The notes under the pieces are model-generated. The model saw nothing but the letters and a program-made list of their open reading frames with translations. It ran no database searches and was not told where the DNA came from. Of a stretch of DNA of 64,000 nucleotides, positions 1-8,443 are shown one piece after another. Within the stretch, counting starts at the first letter, position 1; each line of letters begins with the position of its first letter. Source of the DNA: Sphaerimonospora cavernae. Lineage in GTDB: Bacteria; Actinomycetota; Actinomycetes; Streptosporangiales; Streptosporangiaceae. The translations under genes and the position numbers were made by a program. Location: positions 186,001 through 250,000 of the forward strand of contig NZ_JBHMQT010000006.1 of NCBI RefSeq assembly GCF_042435035.1. Reading direction: 5' to 3'.

Positions 1-1
1 C

Positions 2-235
2 GACGGCAGCGCGAACGTGGCGCTGCCAGTGACCGCTGACGGCACCGCGCATGCGATCGTCGCCTGGTTCGAGATGGACCTGGGCGCGGGCGTGATGCTG
101 CGCAACTCTCCCGACAACGTCAGTTCGCACTGGATGCAGGCGCTGATCCCGTTCGACGTGCCGGTGGTCGTCAACGCCGGCGAGGTCTTCGAATGCGACC
201 TGCAGTGGCAGGGCGGCCGGCTTTCGATCGTCTGA
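2..235 (+). CDS. PRMT-type arginine N-methyltransferase, C-terminal fragment (SznE-like)
   Basis: Only the last 77 codons are in the window; the reading frame is open to the left edge, so the gene is clipped and the GTG at 17 is internal. The fragment reads like the C-terminal beta-barrel of protein-arginine-methyltransferase-fold enzymes: a His/Ala/Trp-Phe segment, then SSHWMQALIPF, which corresponds to the THW loop of PRMTs, then a VNAGEVFECDL strand. In streptozotocin biosynthesis a free-arginine methyltransferase of this fold (SznE/StzE) makes N-omega-methyl-L-arginine, the substrate of SznF. The next gene, 82 bp downstream on the same strand, is an SznF homologue, which makes the same role here likely. 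The SAM-binding half lies outside the window, so a generic PRMT-like enzyme cannot be excluded. Confidence 0.68.
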   Translation, partial: DGSANVALPVTADGTAHAIVAWFEMDLGAGVMLRNSPDNVSSHWMQALIPFDVPVVVNAGEVFECDLQWQGGRLSIV

Positions 236-317
236 GTCCGGCATCAGCACTTCAGAGTTCCACTCTTCGCCTTCCCGGCGCAGCCATCCGTACTGCCTGC
301 CTCGAAAAAGGTGCAGC

Positions 318-1739
318 ATGAGCCATGACCTTCCGCCCCACAAGCCGTTCGAGCTCACCCCTGAGCAACTCAAGGAGTACGTCCTCCGATACGCGACCAA
401 TCCCATCTATCTCGATAATGAGGAATGGGAGAACGATGACAACCCCTATCGTCGGCAGCTCCGACCCCAGATTCTCCCCTACCTTGATTTCAGCAAGGTC
501 CTGCCCCGCGGCGAGATACTGAACTACGAGGGCCTGGCCGCGCAGCGCATTCTCACCAGCATCTACGAGGCGGACCTCATGTTCCTCCCCAAGGCCGGCC
601 TGAAGGAGAAGTGGGAGGACTACAAGCGGTTCTACAACCCGAGCAACCGCGCCCTCGGTGAGATCATCCGGCCGTCGCTGGAGAAGTTCGCATTCGGCTT
701 CCTCGACCAGGAGGTCGAGGTTTCCGGGAAGTGGACCAAGGCCGAACTGGAGGCGTATCTGCGGTCGCTGCAGGACCGCGACCTGTCCCAGCCCTCGCTG
801 TCCGAGATCGCGATCGAGAAGTCCACGGATCCGGTTCGCGCGGCACGCATGTGGCTGATCCAGTTCGCGCCGGACTTCCTGTCCGAGGCCTCACCGATGA
901 TACGGAACGTGCTGGGCTACTACGGTGCCGCGCAGTCCGAGTGGTTCAAGATCATCATTGATGAGTACGGCTACGGCGTCCACGACACCAAGCACAGCAA
1001 GTTGTTTGAGCGGACCCTGGAGTCCGCTGGCCTGCGCACCGATGTTCACCACTACTGGCAGTACTACCTCAACAGCAGCCTCATGCTGAACAACTACTTC
1101 CACTACCTGGGGAAGAACCACGAGTTGTTCTTCCGCTACGTCGGCGCGCTGTACTACACGGAGACCGCTCTGGTCGACTTCTGCCGGCGCGCCGCGGACC
1201 TGCTTGTCAAGGTGTTCGGTCCCGAGGTCGACGTGGAGTACTTCACCGAGCACGTCGGCATAGACCAGCACCACGGCCGGATGGCGCTGGAGAAGCTGAT
1301 CCTTCCGCTGGTGGAGGAGCACGGGGAGGTGATCATCCCTGAGATCGTGCGTGGCTTCGAAGAGTTCCAGCTGATCTCCGAAATCGCCGATCAGGATTTC
1401 GCGGACCAGATCGCCTGGATGGATGCCGGTCCGACCAACAAGGAACTGCACGCACCAGTCTGGGCGGCCATCGAGAGCGGCAAGGTGACGCCGCCGGTCG
1501 CGCACATCGTCGAGCCGTACCGCGAGCTCTCCAACACCCACTGTCACGACGGCGACGAGCTGTGTCACATCGTCTCCGGCACGATGAAGTTCGTCGCGGG
1601 CTTCGACTCCTACCAGATCCTGGAGGCCGGTGAGGGCACGGTGATCCAGCGCAACCGCCTGCACGGCGCGATCATCGAGTCCGAGGAGTGCGTCTACCAG
1701 ATTCACTCGGTGGGGGACTACCGGGCATGCCTGTCGTGA
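318..1739 (+). CDS. sznF: SznF/StzF-like N-nitrosourea-forming metalloenzyme (diiron HDO domain + cupin)
   Basis: This 473-residue protein matches SznF in length and domain order: an N-terminal helical part (about 1-130), a haem-oxygenase-like diiron oxidase domain (about 140-335) and a C-terminal cupin (about 375-473). E190, E216, H226, E282, H312, D316 and H319 sit where the SznF diiron-domain residues are, each at a +1 offset from the numbering I recall. Cupin residues H408, H410 and H449 likewise correspond to its three iron-binding histidines. In SznF the diiron domain N-hydroxylates N-methyl-arginine twice and the cupin rearranges the product to an N-nitrosourea. The ATG at 318 follows AAAGGTG with 4-5 nt spacing. 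The next gene overlaps its 3' end by 13 nt. With every ligand kept the enzyme should be active; an altered product remains possible. Confidence 0.93.
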   Translation: MSHDLPPHKPFELTPEQLKEYVLRYATNPIYLDNEEWENDDNPYRRQLRPQILPYLDFSKVLPRGEILNYEGLAAQRILTSIYEADLMFLPKAGLKEKWEDYKRFYNPSNRALGEIIRPSLEKFAFGFLDQEVEVSGKWTKAELEAYLRSLQDRDLSQPSLSEIAIEKSTDPVRAARMWLIQFAPDFLSEASPMIRNVLGYYGAAQSEWFKIIIDEYGYGVHDTKHSKLFERTLESAGLRTDVHHYWQYYLNSSLMLNNYFHYLGKNHELFFRYVGALYYTETALVDFCRRAADLLVKVFGPEVDVEYFTEHVGIDQHHGRMALEKLILPLVEEHGEVIIPEIVRGFEEFQLISEIADQDFADQIAWMDAGPTNKELHAPVWAAIESGKVTPPVAHIVEPYRELSNTHCHDGDELCHIVSGTMKFVAGFDSYQILEAGEGTVIQRNRLHGAIIESEECVYQIHSVGDYRACLS

Positions 1740-2062
1740 CCTTCGCGGTCGAGGGCCGCGACAACTGCGTCGTGCTGGGCGACGCCTCCTACGTGTACGC
1801 CCGTACGAAACTCGGCTCGTTCGTGCTCTCAGCCCGCTGCCCGCACCGGGGCGGGCCGCTCAACCTGGCCGAGTTCGAGCCCGGCCGGAGCCGGCTGATC
1901 TGCCCGTGGCACGAGCGGGCGACCTCGGTGACGAAGGCGATCAAGGCCGGAGTGCCGGCGGTGCGCCGCGGCAACCGGGTCACGGCCGTTTTTCCCGACA
2001 CGGCCGGTACGGAGTACGTCCTCGAACACCGGCCGCTGTCGCCGGCACTGACCGGCCGCTGA
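1727..2062 (+). CDS. Small Rieske [2Fe-2S] protein
   Basis: A 111-residue protein with a complete Rieske motif: C-P-H in SARCPHRGGPL and, 18 residues later, C-P-W-H. These are the two Cys and two His cluster ligands. It has no catalytic domain, so it resembles a free-standing Rieske ferredoxin. I place the start at the ATG at 1727, inside the last codons of the SznF-like gene, because conserved Rieske sequence begins soon after it and GGGGGA lies about 10 nt upstream; a GTG or ATG earlier in the same frame would read through unrelated sequence. The 13-nt overlap implies co-translation. Inference: it may deliver electrons to the diiron oxidase domain, which needs a reductant. A reductase for it is not visible in the window. 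Confidence 0.85.
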   Translation: MPVVTFAVEGRDNCVVLGDASYVYARTKLGSFVLSARCPHRGGPLNLAEFEPGRSRLICPWHERATSVTKAIKAGVPAVRRGNRVTAVFPDTAGTEYVLEHRPLSPALTGR

Positions 2063-2147
2063 CGGCGCCCGGCGAGCAAGCCGACCGGCAGCCGGGCTGA
2101 TGCCCGGCTGCCGGCATGTCACCCCCGCACTTCCAGGAGACATTCCC

Positions 2148-3398
2148 ATGACCAACCTTCTCCCTGACGGCAAGGCCACCGAGAAACCGCTGATCATCCT
2201 CGTCAGCAGCGGCTACCACCTCTACCGGGAGTACCTCCTCGATCTGGTGTCCGGCGCGGCGGAGGTCTGGCTGTTCCTGTCACAGGAGCCAACCTGGGAG
2301 AAGCGATACATCGTCGGCCACACCGTGGTCGACACCCTGGACGTGCCGGCCATGGTCGACGCGGCCCGCGAGCTCGCCGCCCGGCACAGGATCTCCGGCG
2401 TGCTGTGCTGGGACGAGGTCCGAATGGTGCAGACCGCCGAGGTCCAGCAGGCGCTCGGGCTGCCCGGCACCGCCCCTGAGGATGTCGCCCGATGCCGGGA
2501 CAAGCACCAGACCCGCGTCGCGCTGGAGGCCGCCGGCGTCCCGCAGGCGGCCTCAGTGCTGGTCTCCTCTCTGGAGGAGGCGCGGGCGGCCGCCGAGCGG
2601 ATCGGCTACCCGGTCATCCTCAAGCCGCGTGCCCTGGGTGCCAGTTTCGGCGTGAACGGCGTCGACGACGCGGATGGGCTGGAAGCCGGCTACGCCGAGG
2701 CCCGGGGCGCGGAGGAGGACGGCGTGCCGTACTACGACGCCGGTGTGCTGGTCGAGGAGTACCTCACGGGTGAGGAGATCAGCGTGGACGCCGCGCTGGT
2801 CGACGGGGAGCTGAAGCCGCTGTTCGTGGCGCGGAAGATCAGTGGTTTCCCGCCCTACTTCGAGGAAACCGGCCACACCGTGGACGCGGCGGATCCGCTG
2901 CTCACCGACCCTCGCCTGCTGGATGTGCTGGCGCGGGCGCACCGGGCGGTCGGCTATCACACGGGCATCACGCACGCCGAGTTGCGCCTGACCGACGACG
3001 GGCCGAAGGTGATCGAAATCAACGCCCGGCTCGGCGGCGACCTGATCCCGTACGTCGGCTCGGTCGCCTCCGGCATCGATCCCGGCCGGGTTGCCGTCGA
3101 GGTGGCCTGCGGGGTGCGGCCTGACACGGCGGGGACCCGCGAGCAGGTCGCCGCCGTCTACTTCCTCTACCCGGAGCGGGACTGCACGGTGGCCGAGGTC
3201 ACCGTCGACGAGACCGCCCTGGCCGCCGCGGTCAACGCCTTCGGTGTGCTGGGCGGCCCAGGCCAGGAACTTCTGTTGCCGCCGGCCGGGCACGTCACCA
3301 GCCGGTACGGCTATCTCGTCGTCGAGGGCGCGACTCTCGCGGCCTGCGAGCAGGCCGCGGAGACCGCGCGCCGGGCCATCACTCTGCGGACCCGTTGA
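2148..3398 (+). CDS. ATP-grasp carboxylate-amine ligase (1 of 3 in cluster)
   Basis: 416 residues of the carbamoyl-phosphate-synthase-like ATP-grasp type. The order is canonical: an N-terminal pre-ATP-grasp Rossmann part (about 14-110), the nucleotide-binding strand YPVILKPRALG with K159, a VLVEEYLTGEE linker strand (about 200-210), and the metal-binding HAELRL...KVIEINARLGG with E278, E290 and N292. Such enzymes activate a carboxylate as acyl phosphate and join it to an amine. The ATG at 2148 has AGGAGA 7 nt upstream. It follows the Rieske gene by 85 bp on the same strand. Substrates cannot be read from sequence; amide coupling of the nitroso amino acid, or of a partner amino acid, is the natural hypothesis. 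Confidence 0.87.
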   Translation: MTNLLPDGKATEKPLIILVSSGYHLYREYLLDLVSGAAEVWLFLSQEPTWEKRYIVGHTVVDTLDVPAMVDAARELAARHRISGVLCWDEVRMVQTAEVQQALGLPGTAPEDVARCRDKHQTRVALEAAGVPQAASVLVSSLEEARAAAERIGYPVILKPRALGASFGVNGVDDADGLEAGYAEARGAEEDGVPYYDAGVLVEEYLTGEEISVDAALVDGELKPLFVARKISGFPPYFEETGHTVDAADPLLTDPRLLDVLARAHRAVGYHTGITHAELRLTDDGPKVIEINARLGGDLIPYVGSVASGIDPGRVAVEVACGVRPDTAGTREQVAAVYFLYPERDCTVAEVTVDETALAAAVNAFGVLGGPGQELLLPPAGHVTSRYGYLVVEGATLAACEQAAETARRAITLRTR

Positions 3399-3400
3399 GC

Positions 3401-3415
3401 CTGTGACCGTCACAG
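3401..3415. promoter_or_regulatory. 15-bp perfect palindrome, possible operator
   Basis: CTGTGACCGTCACAG is a perfect dyad around one central base, starting 2 nt after the stop of the first ATP-grasp gene and 119 bp before the MFS gene. TGTGA-N3-TCACA-like symmetry is typical of CRP/FNR or GntR operators, but at this length it could also be a small hairpin. No regulator gene lies in the visible part of the cluster. Confidence 0.3.
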
Positions 3416-3533
3416 CCGGATCGGTGTTCGAGGAGTGGCTGAGCCCTGCCGTGTCTCCAGGCGGCAGAGCCGGCACTAGACGAGGAGATGGAGATATGGA
3501 GATATCGGTGGCCGGCCTTCCGGTGGGGACGAC

Positions 3534-4865
3534 ATGACCTCGGCCCAGGAGGAGCAGCGGGACAATGAGGGCCTGAAGGCGGACGCGCCGGTCAACGCAC
3601 CCACCGCCCGGCGGGATTTCGGCCTGCTGTGGACCGGGCAGTCGGTCAGCCTGTTCGGCGATCAGTTCATGACGCTGGCCCTGCCTCTGCTGGCCGTCAC
3701 GATCCTCGATGCGACACCCGCCCAGGCGGCGCTGCTCAAGTTCGGACTCTTCCTGCCGTTCCTGCTCCTCGGACTGCAGGCAGGCGCGATCGTGGATCGA
3801 CTTCCCCGCCGAGCCGTGATGATCGTTTCAAATGCCCTGCAGTTGGTCGTCTTCGCCAGTATCTGGTTGCTGGCCGCAGCGGACACCCTGTCGTTCGCCG
3901 CGCTCATGGCGCTGATCACGCTGGCCGGCTGCGCGGTGGTGTTCTTCCAGGTCGCGTACACCTCCTATCTGCCGAGCCTGTACGGGAACCCCAGGGACCT
4001 GCACCGCGGCAACGCGCGGCTCGCGCTGTCGGAGTCCACCTCGCAGGCGCTCGGGCCGATGGCGGCCGGCCCGGTGATCGCTTTTCTCGGCGTGGTCGGC
4101 GCGATCGCGGCCAACGCGATCGGCTTCACCGTCTCGGTGGTGACACTGGTGATGATGAAGCACCGTGAACCGCCTCGGGAGAAGGTCACCCGTGAGCGCG
4201 GTTGGATGCGCCGTAGCATCGGCGAGGGCCTGAGGTTCGTGCTCCGACACCCGGTGCTGCAGCCGATCTTGACGTGCGGGGCCACCTATACGCTCTTCCT
4301 CACCATGGTCACCACCAGCCTGGTGCTGTACTGCCGCAACGAGCTCGGCCTCTCGCCGCAGTGGATCGGTGTCGTGGTCGGCGCGGCGGCGGCCGGATAT
4401 CCGATCGGGAACATGCTCTCCGCCAGGCTCGGCGAACGGATCGGCTACCCGAAGGCGCTGGTGATCTCCGCCGTCGTCTCGGTGGTGGGCATTCTGCTGA
4501 TGCCGGCCTTCGGCGCGCTGGGCGGCATCGCGGGCGCCTGCGGCCTGGTGTTCGGCAGCGTCTTCCACAGCGTGGGCGAGGGATCGTACTCGCCGACCTC
4601 GCTGACGCTGCGGCAGACCGTTTCGCCACCTGAGCTGCTGGGCCGGGTGGGTTCTGTCCAGCGGTTCCTGATCTGGGGCGTGATCTCGCTCGGCAGTCTG
4701 CTCGCCTCCGTCGCGACGGCTCTGGTCGGGCTCACCGGCGCGATGTGGATCGGAGCCCTGGGCACTGTGCTCTGCCTGCCCGCCCTGGTGCGCCGGGGCA
4801 TCCGCAGCGCCGTATTCAACACCAAGAACCAGAAGGAGAATGATGCGGTACGCGCCGGGAATTGA
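3534..4865 (+). CDS. MFS transporter (DHA3/enterobactin-exporter type)
   Basis: 443 residues with about 12 hydrophobic helices after a 30-residue soluble N-terminus. It opens with RRDFGLLWTGQSVSLFGDQFM, the usual first-helix signature of MFS_3/DHA3 drug exporters, and has the loop DRLPRR between helices 2 and 3. The ATG at 3534 has a GGTGGGGA ribosome site. The 3' end overlaps the next gene by about 23 nt. Sitting inside the biosynthetic operon, it probably exports the product and gives the producer protection. The substrate is inferred from context only. Confidence 0.87.
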   Translation: MTSAQEEQRDNEGLKADAPVNAPTARRDFGLLWTGQSVSLFGDQFMTLALPLLAVTILDATPAQAALLKFGLFLPFLLLGLQAGAIVDRLPRRAVMIVSNALQLVVFASIWLLAAADTLSFAALMALITLAGCAVVFFQVAYTSYLPSLYGNPRDLHRGNARLALSESTSQALGPMAAGPVIAFLGVVGAIAANAIGFTVSVVTLVMMKHREPPREKVTRERGWMRRSIGEGLRFVLRHPVLQPILTCGATYTLFLTMVTTSLVLYCRNELGLSPQWIGVVVGAAAAGYPIGNMLSARLGERIGYPKALVISAVVSVVGILLMPAFGALGGIAGACGLVFGSVFHSVGEGSYSPTSLTLRQTVSPPELLGRVGSVQRFLIWGVISLGSLLASVATALVGLTGAMWIGALGTVLCLPALVRRGIRSAVFNTKNQKENDAVRAGN

Positions 4866-5775
4866 GGAATTCGTCTCCCGTAGCAACAAGGCGATGCCTC
4901 CGGACTTCTATCTGAAGCCGGTGGCGGAACAGCGAGCACTCTATCTCGGCCTCGGTCAGGAGTTCCCGTACGAGCTGCCCGAAGGCGTCGCCATCGCCGA
5001 CGACGCGGTGGAGCACGATGGTCGCCGGATTCCGATCCGGGTGTACCGGCCGGAAGACCGCAGAGGTCGCGGTGTGCTGCTCTACATCCGCGGCGGTGGA
5101 TTCGTCGTCGGGTCGCTCGAGACGCACAACACTGTCGCCGCCGAACTGGCAGCCAACTCGGGCCTGACCACCATCGCGGTCGATTTCCGGATGGCCCCGG
5201 AGCATCCGTTCCCTGCCTGCCTGGAGGACTGCTACGGCGCACTGTGCGGGATCGTGGCGGCGGCCGAGCGGTTCGACATCGACCCGGAACGCGTCGTGGT
5301 CTGCGGCGACAGCTCCGGCGGCAACATGTCGGTCGTCCTCTGCATGATGTCCCGTGACCGGCACGGTCCGCGGCTCGCCGGGCAGGCCCCGATCAGCCCT
5401 GTGCTGGACTTCTCCCGCTGGCGTGACGGCGGCGAGGACGCCCCGCTGCTCACCGGCGGCGAGATGGAGTACTACACCGCCTGCTACTGCCCGAACGCCG
5501 CCGACGTGCTGGAGCCGTACGTCTCACCGCTCGTCCGCGGAGAGTTCCATGGGCTTCCACCCGCGTACATCATGGGCGCCGAACTGGACTCGCTGGTGGT
5601 GGACGCCACCACCTACGCCGACAAGCTGCGGGAGAACGGCACCGAGGTGGAGTTGGTGGTCGAGCCGGGCCTGGTGCACGCGGCCGTCCGGGCCCGTCAG
5701 CTGTCGCCCGACGTGATGGACGCCTGGCTCCGCTACTGCGCGGCCGCCGCACGGCTGGCGGGGGTCACCGAATGA
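4843..5775 (+). CDS. HSL-family (GDxG) alpha/beta hydrolase
   Basis: About 310 residues of the hormone-sensitive-lipase family. Counting from an upstream ATG at 4840, the landmarks are the oxyanion loop at 84-87, DFRMAPEHPFPA at 115-126, the nucleophile elbow GDSSGG with S158, the acid D250 in GAELDSL and H280 in GLVHA. The triad is intact, but the usual HGGG loop reads RGGG, with Arg84 replacing the conserved His. Two adjacent ATGs (4840, 4843) compete; the second is better spaced from AAGGAG. The gene overlaps the MFS gene upstream and the next ATP-grasp gene downstream (ATGA overlap), so it is translationally coupled. It could remove an ester or amide protecting group, or hydrolyse an intermediate; the substrate is unknown. 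Confidence 0.87.
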   Translation: MRYAPGIEEFVSRSNKAMPPDFYLKPVAEQRALYLGLGQEFPYELPEGVAIADDAVEHDGRRIPIRVYRPEDRRGRGVLLYIRGGGFVVGSLETHNTVAAELAANSGLTTIAVDFRMAPEHPFPACLEDCYGALCGIVAAAERFDIDPERVVVCGDSSGGNMSVVLCMMSRDRHGPRLAGQAPISPVLDFSRWRDGGEDAPLLTGGEMEYYTACYCPNAADVLEPYVSPLVRGEFHGLPPAYIMGAELDSLVVDATTYADKLRENGTEVELVVEPGLVHAAVRARQLSPDVMDAWLRYCAAAARLAGVTE

Positions 5776-7022
5776 TGCTGAGCGATCCAAACGGCCCCGC
5801 GGTCATCGTCGACCCCTTCTCCTCCGGCGGCATGTACGCGCCGGCCTTCCGCCAGGCGGGAGTCCCGGTGGTCGCGGTGCTGTCCGGCCCTGACATGCCG
5901 GAGGTCTACCGCGCGTCGTTCCACCCCGAGGACTTCCCCGAGATGATCGTGTTCGACGGGGATCTGGACGCGGTGGCGGGCCGGCTGCGTGAGCTCCGGC
6001 CCCGCTGCATCCTGCCGGGCGCCGAGTCCGGCGTGGAATTGGCCGACTTGCTGTCGTCGCTGGTGACCGAGGAACTGGCGAACGTCCCGGAACTGCGCGC
6101 GGCCCGGCGGCACAAGTGGGAGATGGCCGAGGCGGCGCGGAGGGCCGGGCTGCCGGTGATCCGGCAGATCTGTACGGACGACCCAGCCGAGGTCGAAGCG
6201 TGGATCGAGCGCGAGGGCCTGGTCGGCCGCGATCTGGTGGTGAAACCGCCCAAGAGCGCGAGCACGGACGGCGTGACAAGAGTCAGGGAGAACTGGCGTG
6301 AGGCCTTCGAGGCCCAGCTCGGCCGGCCCAACCAGTGGCAGATCATCAACGACCGCATGCTCGTCCAGGAGTACGTGAACGGTCACGAGTACGTGATCGA
6401 CATCTTCAGCCACGACGGCGTGCACACCGTGACCGACCTGTGCCGCTACACCAAGGTGGACAACTCCGAGTACATGGCGGTGTACGACGCCATGGAGTGG
6501 GTCTCCCCCGACGAGCCGGAAGTCCAGGAGCTGGTCGACTACACCAGGAAGTTTCTGGACGCGGTGGGCTTCCGCTTCGGAGCGGCGCATGTAGAGGTGA
6601 TGCTCTCCGAGGACGGGCCTCGCCTGATCGAGCTCAACGCCCGGCCGCACGGCGGTGGACAGCCCAGGTTCTGCCGGATGGCCACCGGGGACAGCCAGAT
6701 CGACCGTGCGGTGCGGTACTTCACCAGGGCGGGTGAGATCCCCGAGGGCTACCGGCTGCAGAATGTCACTCTGGTGGTCTTCTTGATCAGCAGGGCCTCG
6801 GGCATCGTGCGGAACGCCGCCTGCCTGGAGGACGTCGCCAAGCTGGCCAGCCATTACCACCATGTGGTTGGGGTCAAGGACGGTGACCGGCTGGAGGTCA
6901 CCAAGGACCTGCTCAACACCCTGAGCCTCGGCTTCGTGGTACTCGCCGGGCCCGATCGCGAGCAGGTCTGGGCCGACTACGAAGAGGTACGCCGGATCGA
7001 GGCCGGCCTGATCGTGGCCTGA
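5772..7022 (+). CDS. ATP-grasp carboxylate-amine ligase (2 of 3 in cluster)
   Basis: 416 residues with canonical ATP-grasp order: an N-terminal Rossmann part (8-95), the nucleotide-binding RDLVVKPPKSASTDGV with K158, MLVQEYVNGHEYVIDIF (196-212) with the adenine/ribose Glu, and HVEVMLSEDGPRLIELNARPHGGG with metal ligands E275, E287 and N289. It ends with a C-terminal domain of about 110 residues. It resembles L-amino-acid ligases and dapdiamide-type ligases. The ATG overlaps the upstream stop as ATGA. It clearly differs from the first ATP-grasp of the cluster, so it is probably not a redundant duplicate. The coupled substrates are unknown. Confidence 0.87.
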   Translation: MMLSDPNGPAVIVDPFSSGGMYAPAFRQAGVPVVAVLSGPDMPEVYRASFHPEDFPEMIVFDGDLDAVAGRLRELRPRCILPGAESGVELADLLSSLVTEELANVPELRAARRHKWEMAEAARRAGLPVIRQICTDDPAEVEAWIEREGLVGRDLVVKPPKSASTDGVTRVRENWREAFEAQLGRPNQWQIINDRMLVQEYVNGHEYVIDIFSHDGVHTVTDLCRYTKVDNSEYMAVYDAMEWVSPDEPEVQELVDYTRKFLDAVGFRFGAAHVEVMLSEDGPRLIELNARPHGGGQPRFCRMATGDSQIDRAVRYFTRAGEIPEGYRLQNVTLVVFLISRASGIVRNAACLEDVAKLASHYHHVVGVKDGDRLEVTKDLLNTLSLGFVVLAGPDREQVWADYEEVRRIEAGLIVA

Positions 7023-7085
7023 TCGCGGCGGCTCGGTCTTCGAGCCACCTGACCAGTGATCGGTGGGACGGACGGAGAGTTCGCG

Positions 7086-8432
7086 ATGACAAATCACGTG
7101 ACCGAGAAGTACATCCAGGAGTGCCTTGTACCGGGGAGCCGGCTGCTCACCGCCATGCAGGATGCCGACCTTCCGCCGGCCCTGTCCGCCTCGTCCGGCC
7201 AGCGCCTGCTGCCCAGGCCGCTGTTTCTCCAGGAACAGGAGATCCACCGATTCGCGGACGACGTCATACGGGTGTTCGAGCTGATCACCTCCCTGCCGGC
7301 CCGGCTGTTCGGCAACGATCTCCGGCGCTACTGCGCCGCGCTCGCCATCAGCGAGCGCCGGACTCGGCTGATCACCCGCCTCGGCGGGGCCGTACCGCCC
7401 CAGTACGGGCGCGCCGACATGTACCACGACGGGACGGCCTTCCGGCTTCTGGAATTCAACATCGCCAGCGAACTGGGCGGGGTGGACCGGGCTGGTGAGA
7501 TTCCCCGGGTGCTGCTCGACGTAGCGGCCTTCGCGCGGTTCGCCAAGGAGCACGACCTGCGGTACACCGACACCGGCCGCGTGATCGCCGATGCCCTGCG
7601 TACGGCCGGCGCCGCGGTGGCGCCCGGCCGGGAGCCGGTGGTGGCGCTGCTTGAGGCGCCCGGCGGGCTGGCCGGCTACGGAGCCGCCTGGCGCGCCTTC
7701 GAGGAGCTGATGCGCAGTTTCGGGATGGACTTCCATATCGGCGAGATCGGTGATGTGCGCACCAGAGGTGACCGGGTGTACCTGCACGGGAGGCCCCTGG
7801 ACGTGGTGCTGCGCTGCTACTCGGCCGATGAGATCCTCGCCGAGCCGGACGGCGAGGCACTGGCCGAGCCGGTCTTCCGGGCCCATGAGGCGGGCACCGT
7901 CGTGCTGTGGACCCCTATGGAATCCAACCTGTTCGGCAACAAGGGCTGTCTGGCGATGCTCTCCGACCCGCGCACCCGGAGCAGTTTCGAAGCCTCCGAG
8001 CTAGCCGTCATCGACCGATTGGTGCCCTGGACCAGGGCCATCGGCGGTACCTTCGGGCAGGACGGTGCGGACGTCCTCGAGGAGTGCCTGGCCCGCCGAG
8101 AGCAGCTGATCCTGAAGCCCAACGCTCTGTACGGCGGCGCCGGGATCGTGGCCGGCTGGGAGACCGGCGAGCGTGAGTGGCGTCAGACACTGGAATCCGT
8201 CGGCGAGGCGGGGGCCGTCGTCCAGGAGCGTGTGGTGCCGAGGTCCGAGCTGGTGGTCGACCCGGAGACCGGCCGGCTGGAGGAGTGGCAGGCGGCCTGG
8301 GGGCTGTTCGTTACCCCCCAGGGCTATGCGGGCACATATGCTCGCGCGCTGCCCGCCGACGAGAGCGCCGTGATCGGGATCGGTGCCAATGAGAAGACCC
8401 GGACGGCCGGGGTCTTCACGTACCAAGACTGA
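7086..8432 (+). CDS. Circularly permuted ATP-grasp-like ligase (3 of 3 in cluster)
   Basis: 448 residues. The metal-binding strand normally found near the C-terminus of ATP-grasps, FRLLEFNIASELGG (E123, N125), comes first. The nucleotide-binding Lys/Gly loop LILKPNALYGGAGIV (342-354) and AVVQERVVPR (about 377-386) come near the C-terminus. This order is the hallmark of circularly permuted ATP-grasps such as glutathionylspermidine-synthase-type ligases. I place the start at the ATG at 7086 with GGAG 8 nt upstream; an in-frame GTG at 7056 lacks a site. The gap to the previous gene is 63 bp. It probably forms another amide bond in the same product. I do not recognise a characterised homologue. 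Confidence 0.75.
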   Translation: MTNHVTEKYIQECLVPGSRLLTAMQDADLPPALSASSGQRLLPRPLFLQEQEIHRFADDVIRVFELITSLPARLFGNDLRRYCAALAISERRTRLITRLGGAVPPQYGRADMYHDGTAFRLLEFNIASELGGVDRAGEIPRVLLDVAAFARFAKEHDLRYTDTGRVIADALRTAGAAVAPGREPVVALLEAPGGLAGYGAAWRAFEELMRSFGMDFHIGEIGDVRTRGDRVYLHGRPLDVVLRCYSADEILAEPDGEALAEPVFRAHEAGTVVLWTPMESNLFGNKGCLAMLSDPRTRSSFEASELAVIDRLVPWTRAIGGTFGQDGADVLEECLARREQLILKPNALYGGAGIVAGWETGEREWRQTLESVGEAGAVVQERVVPRSELVVDPETGRLEEWQAAWGLFVTPQGYAGTYARALPADESAVIGIGANEKTRTAGVFTYQD

Positions 8433-8443
8433 AGGGGAGTCAC

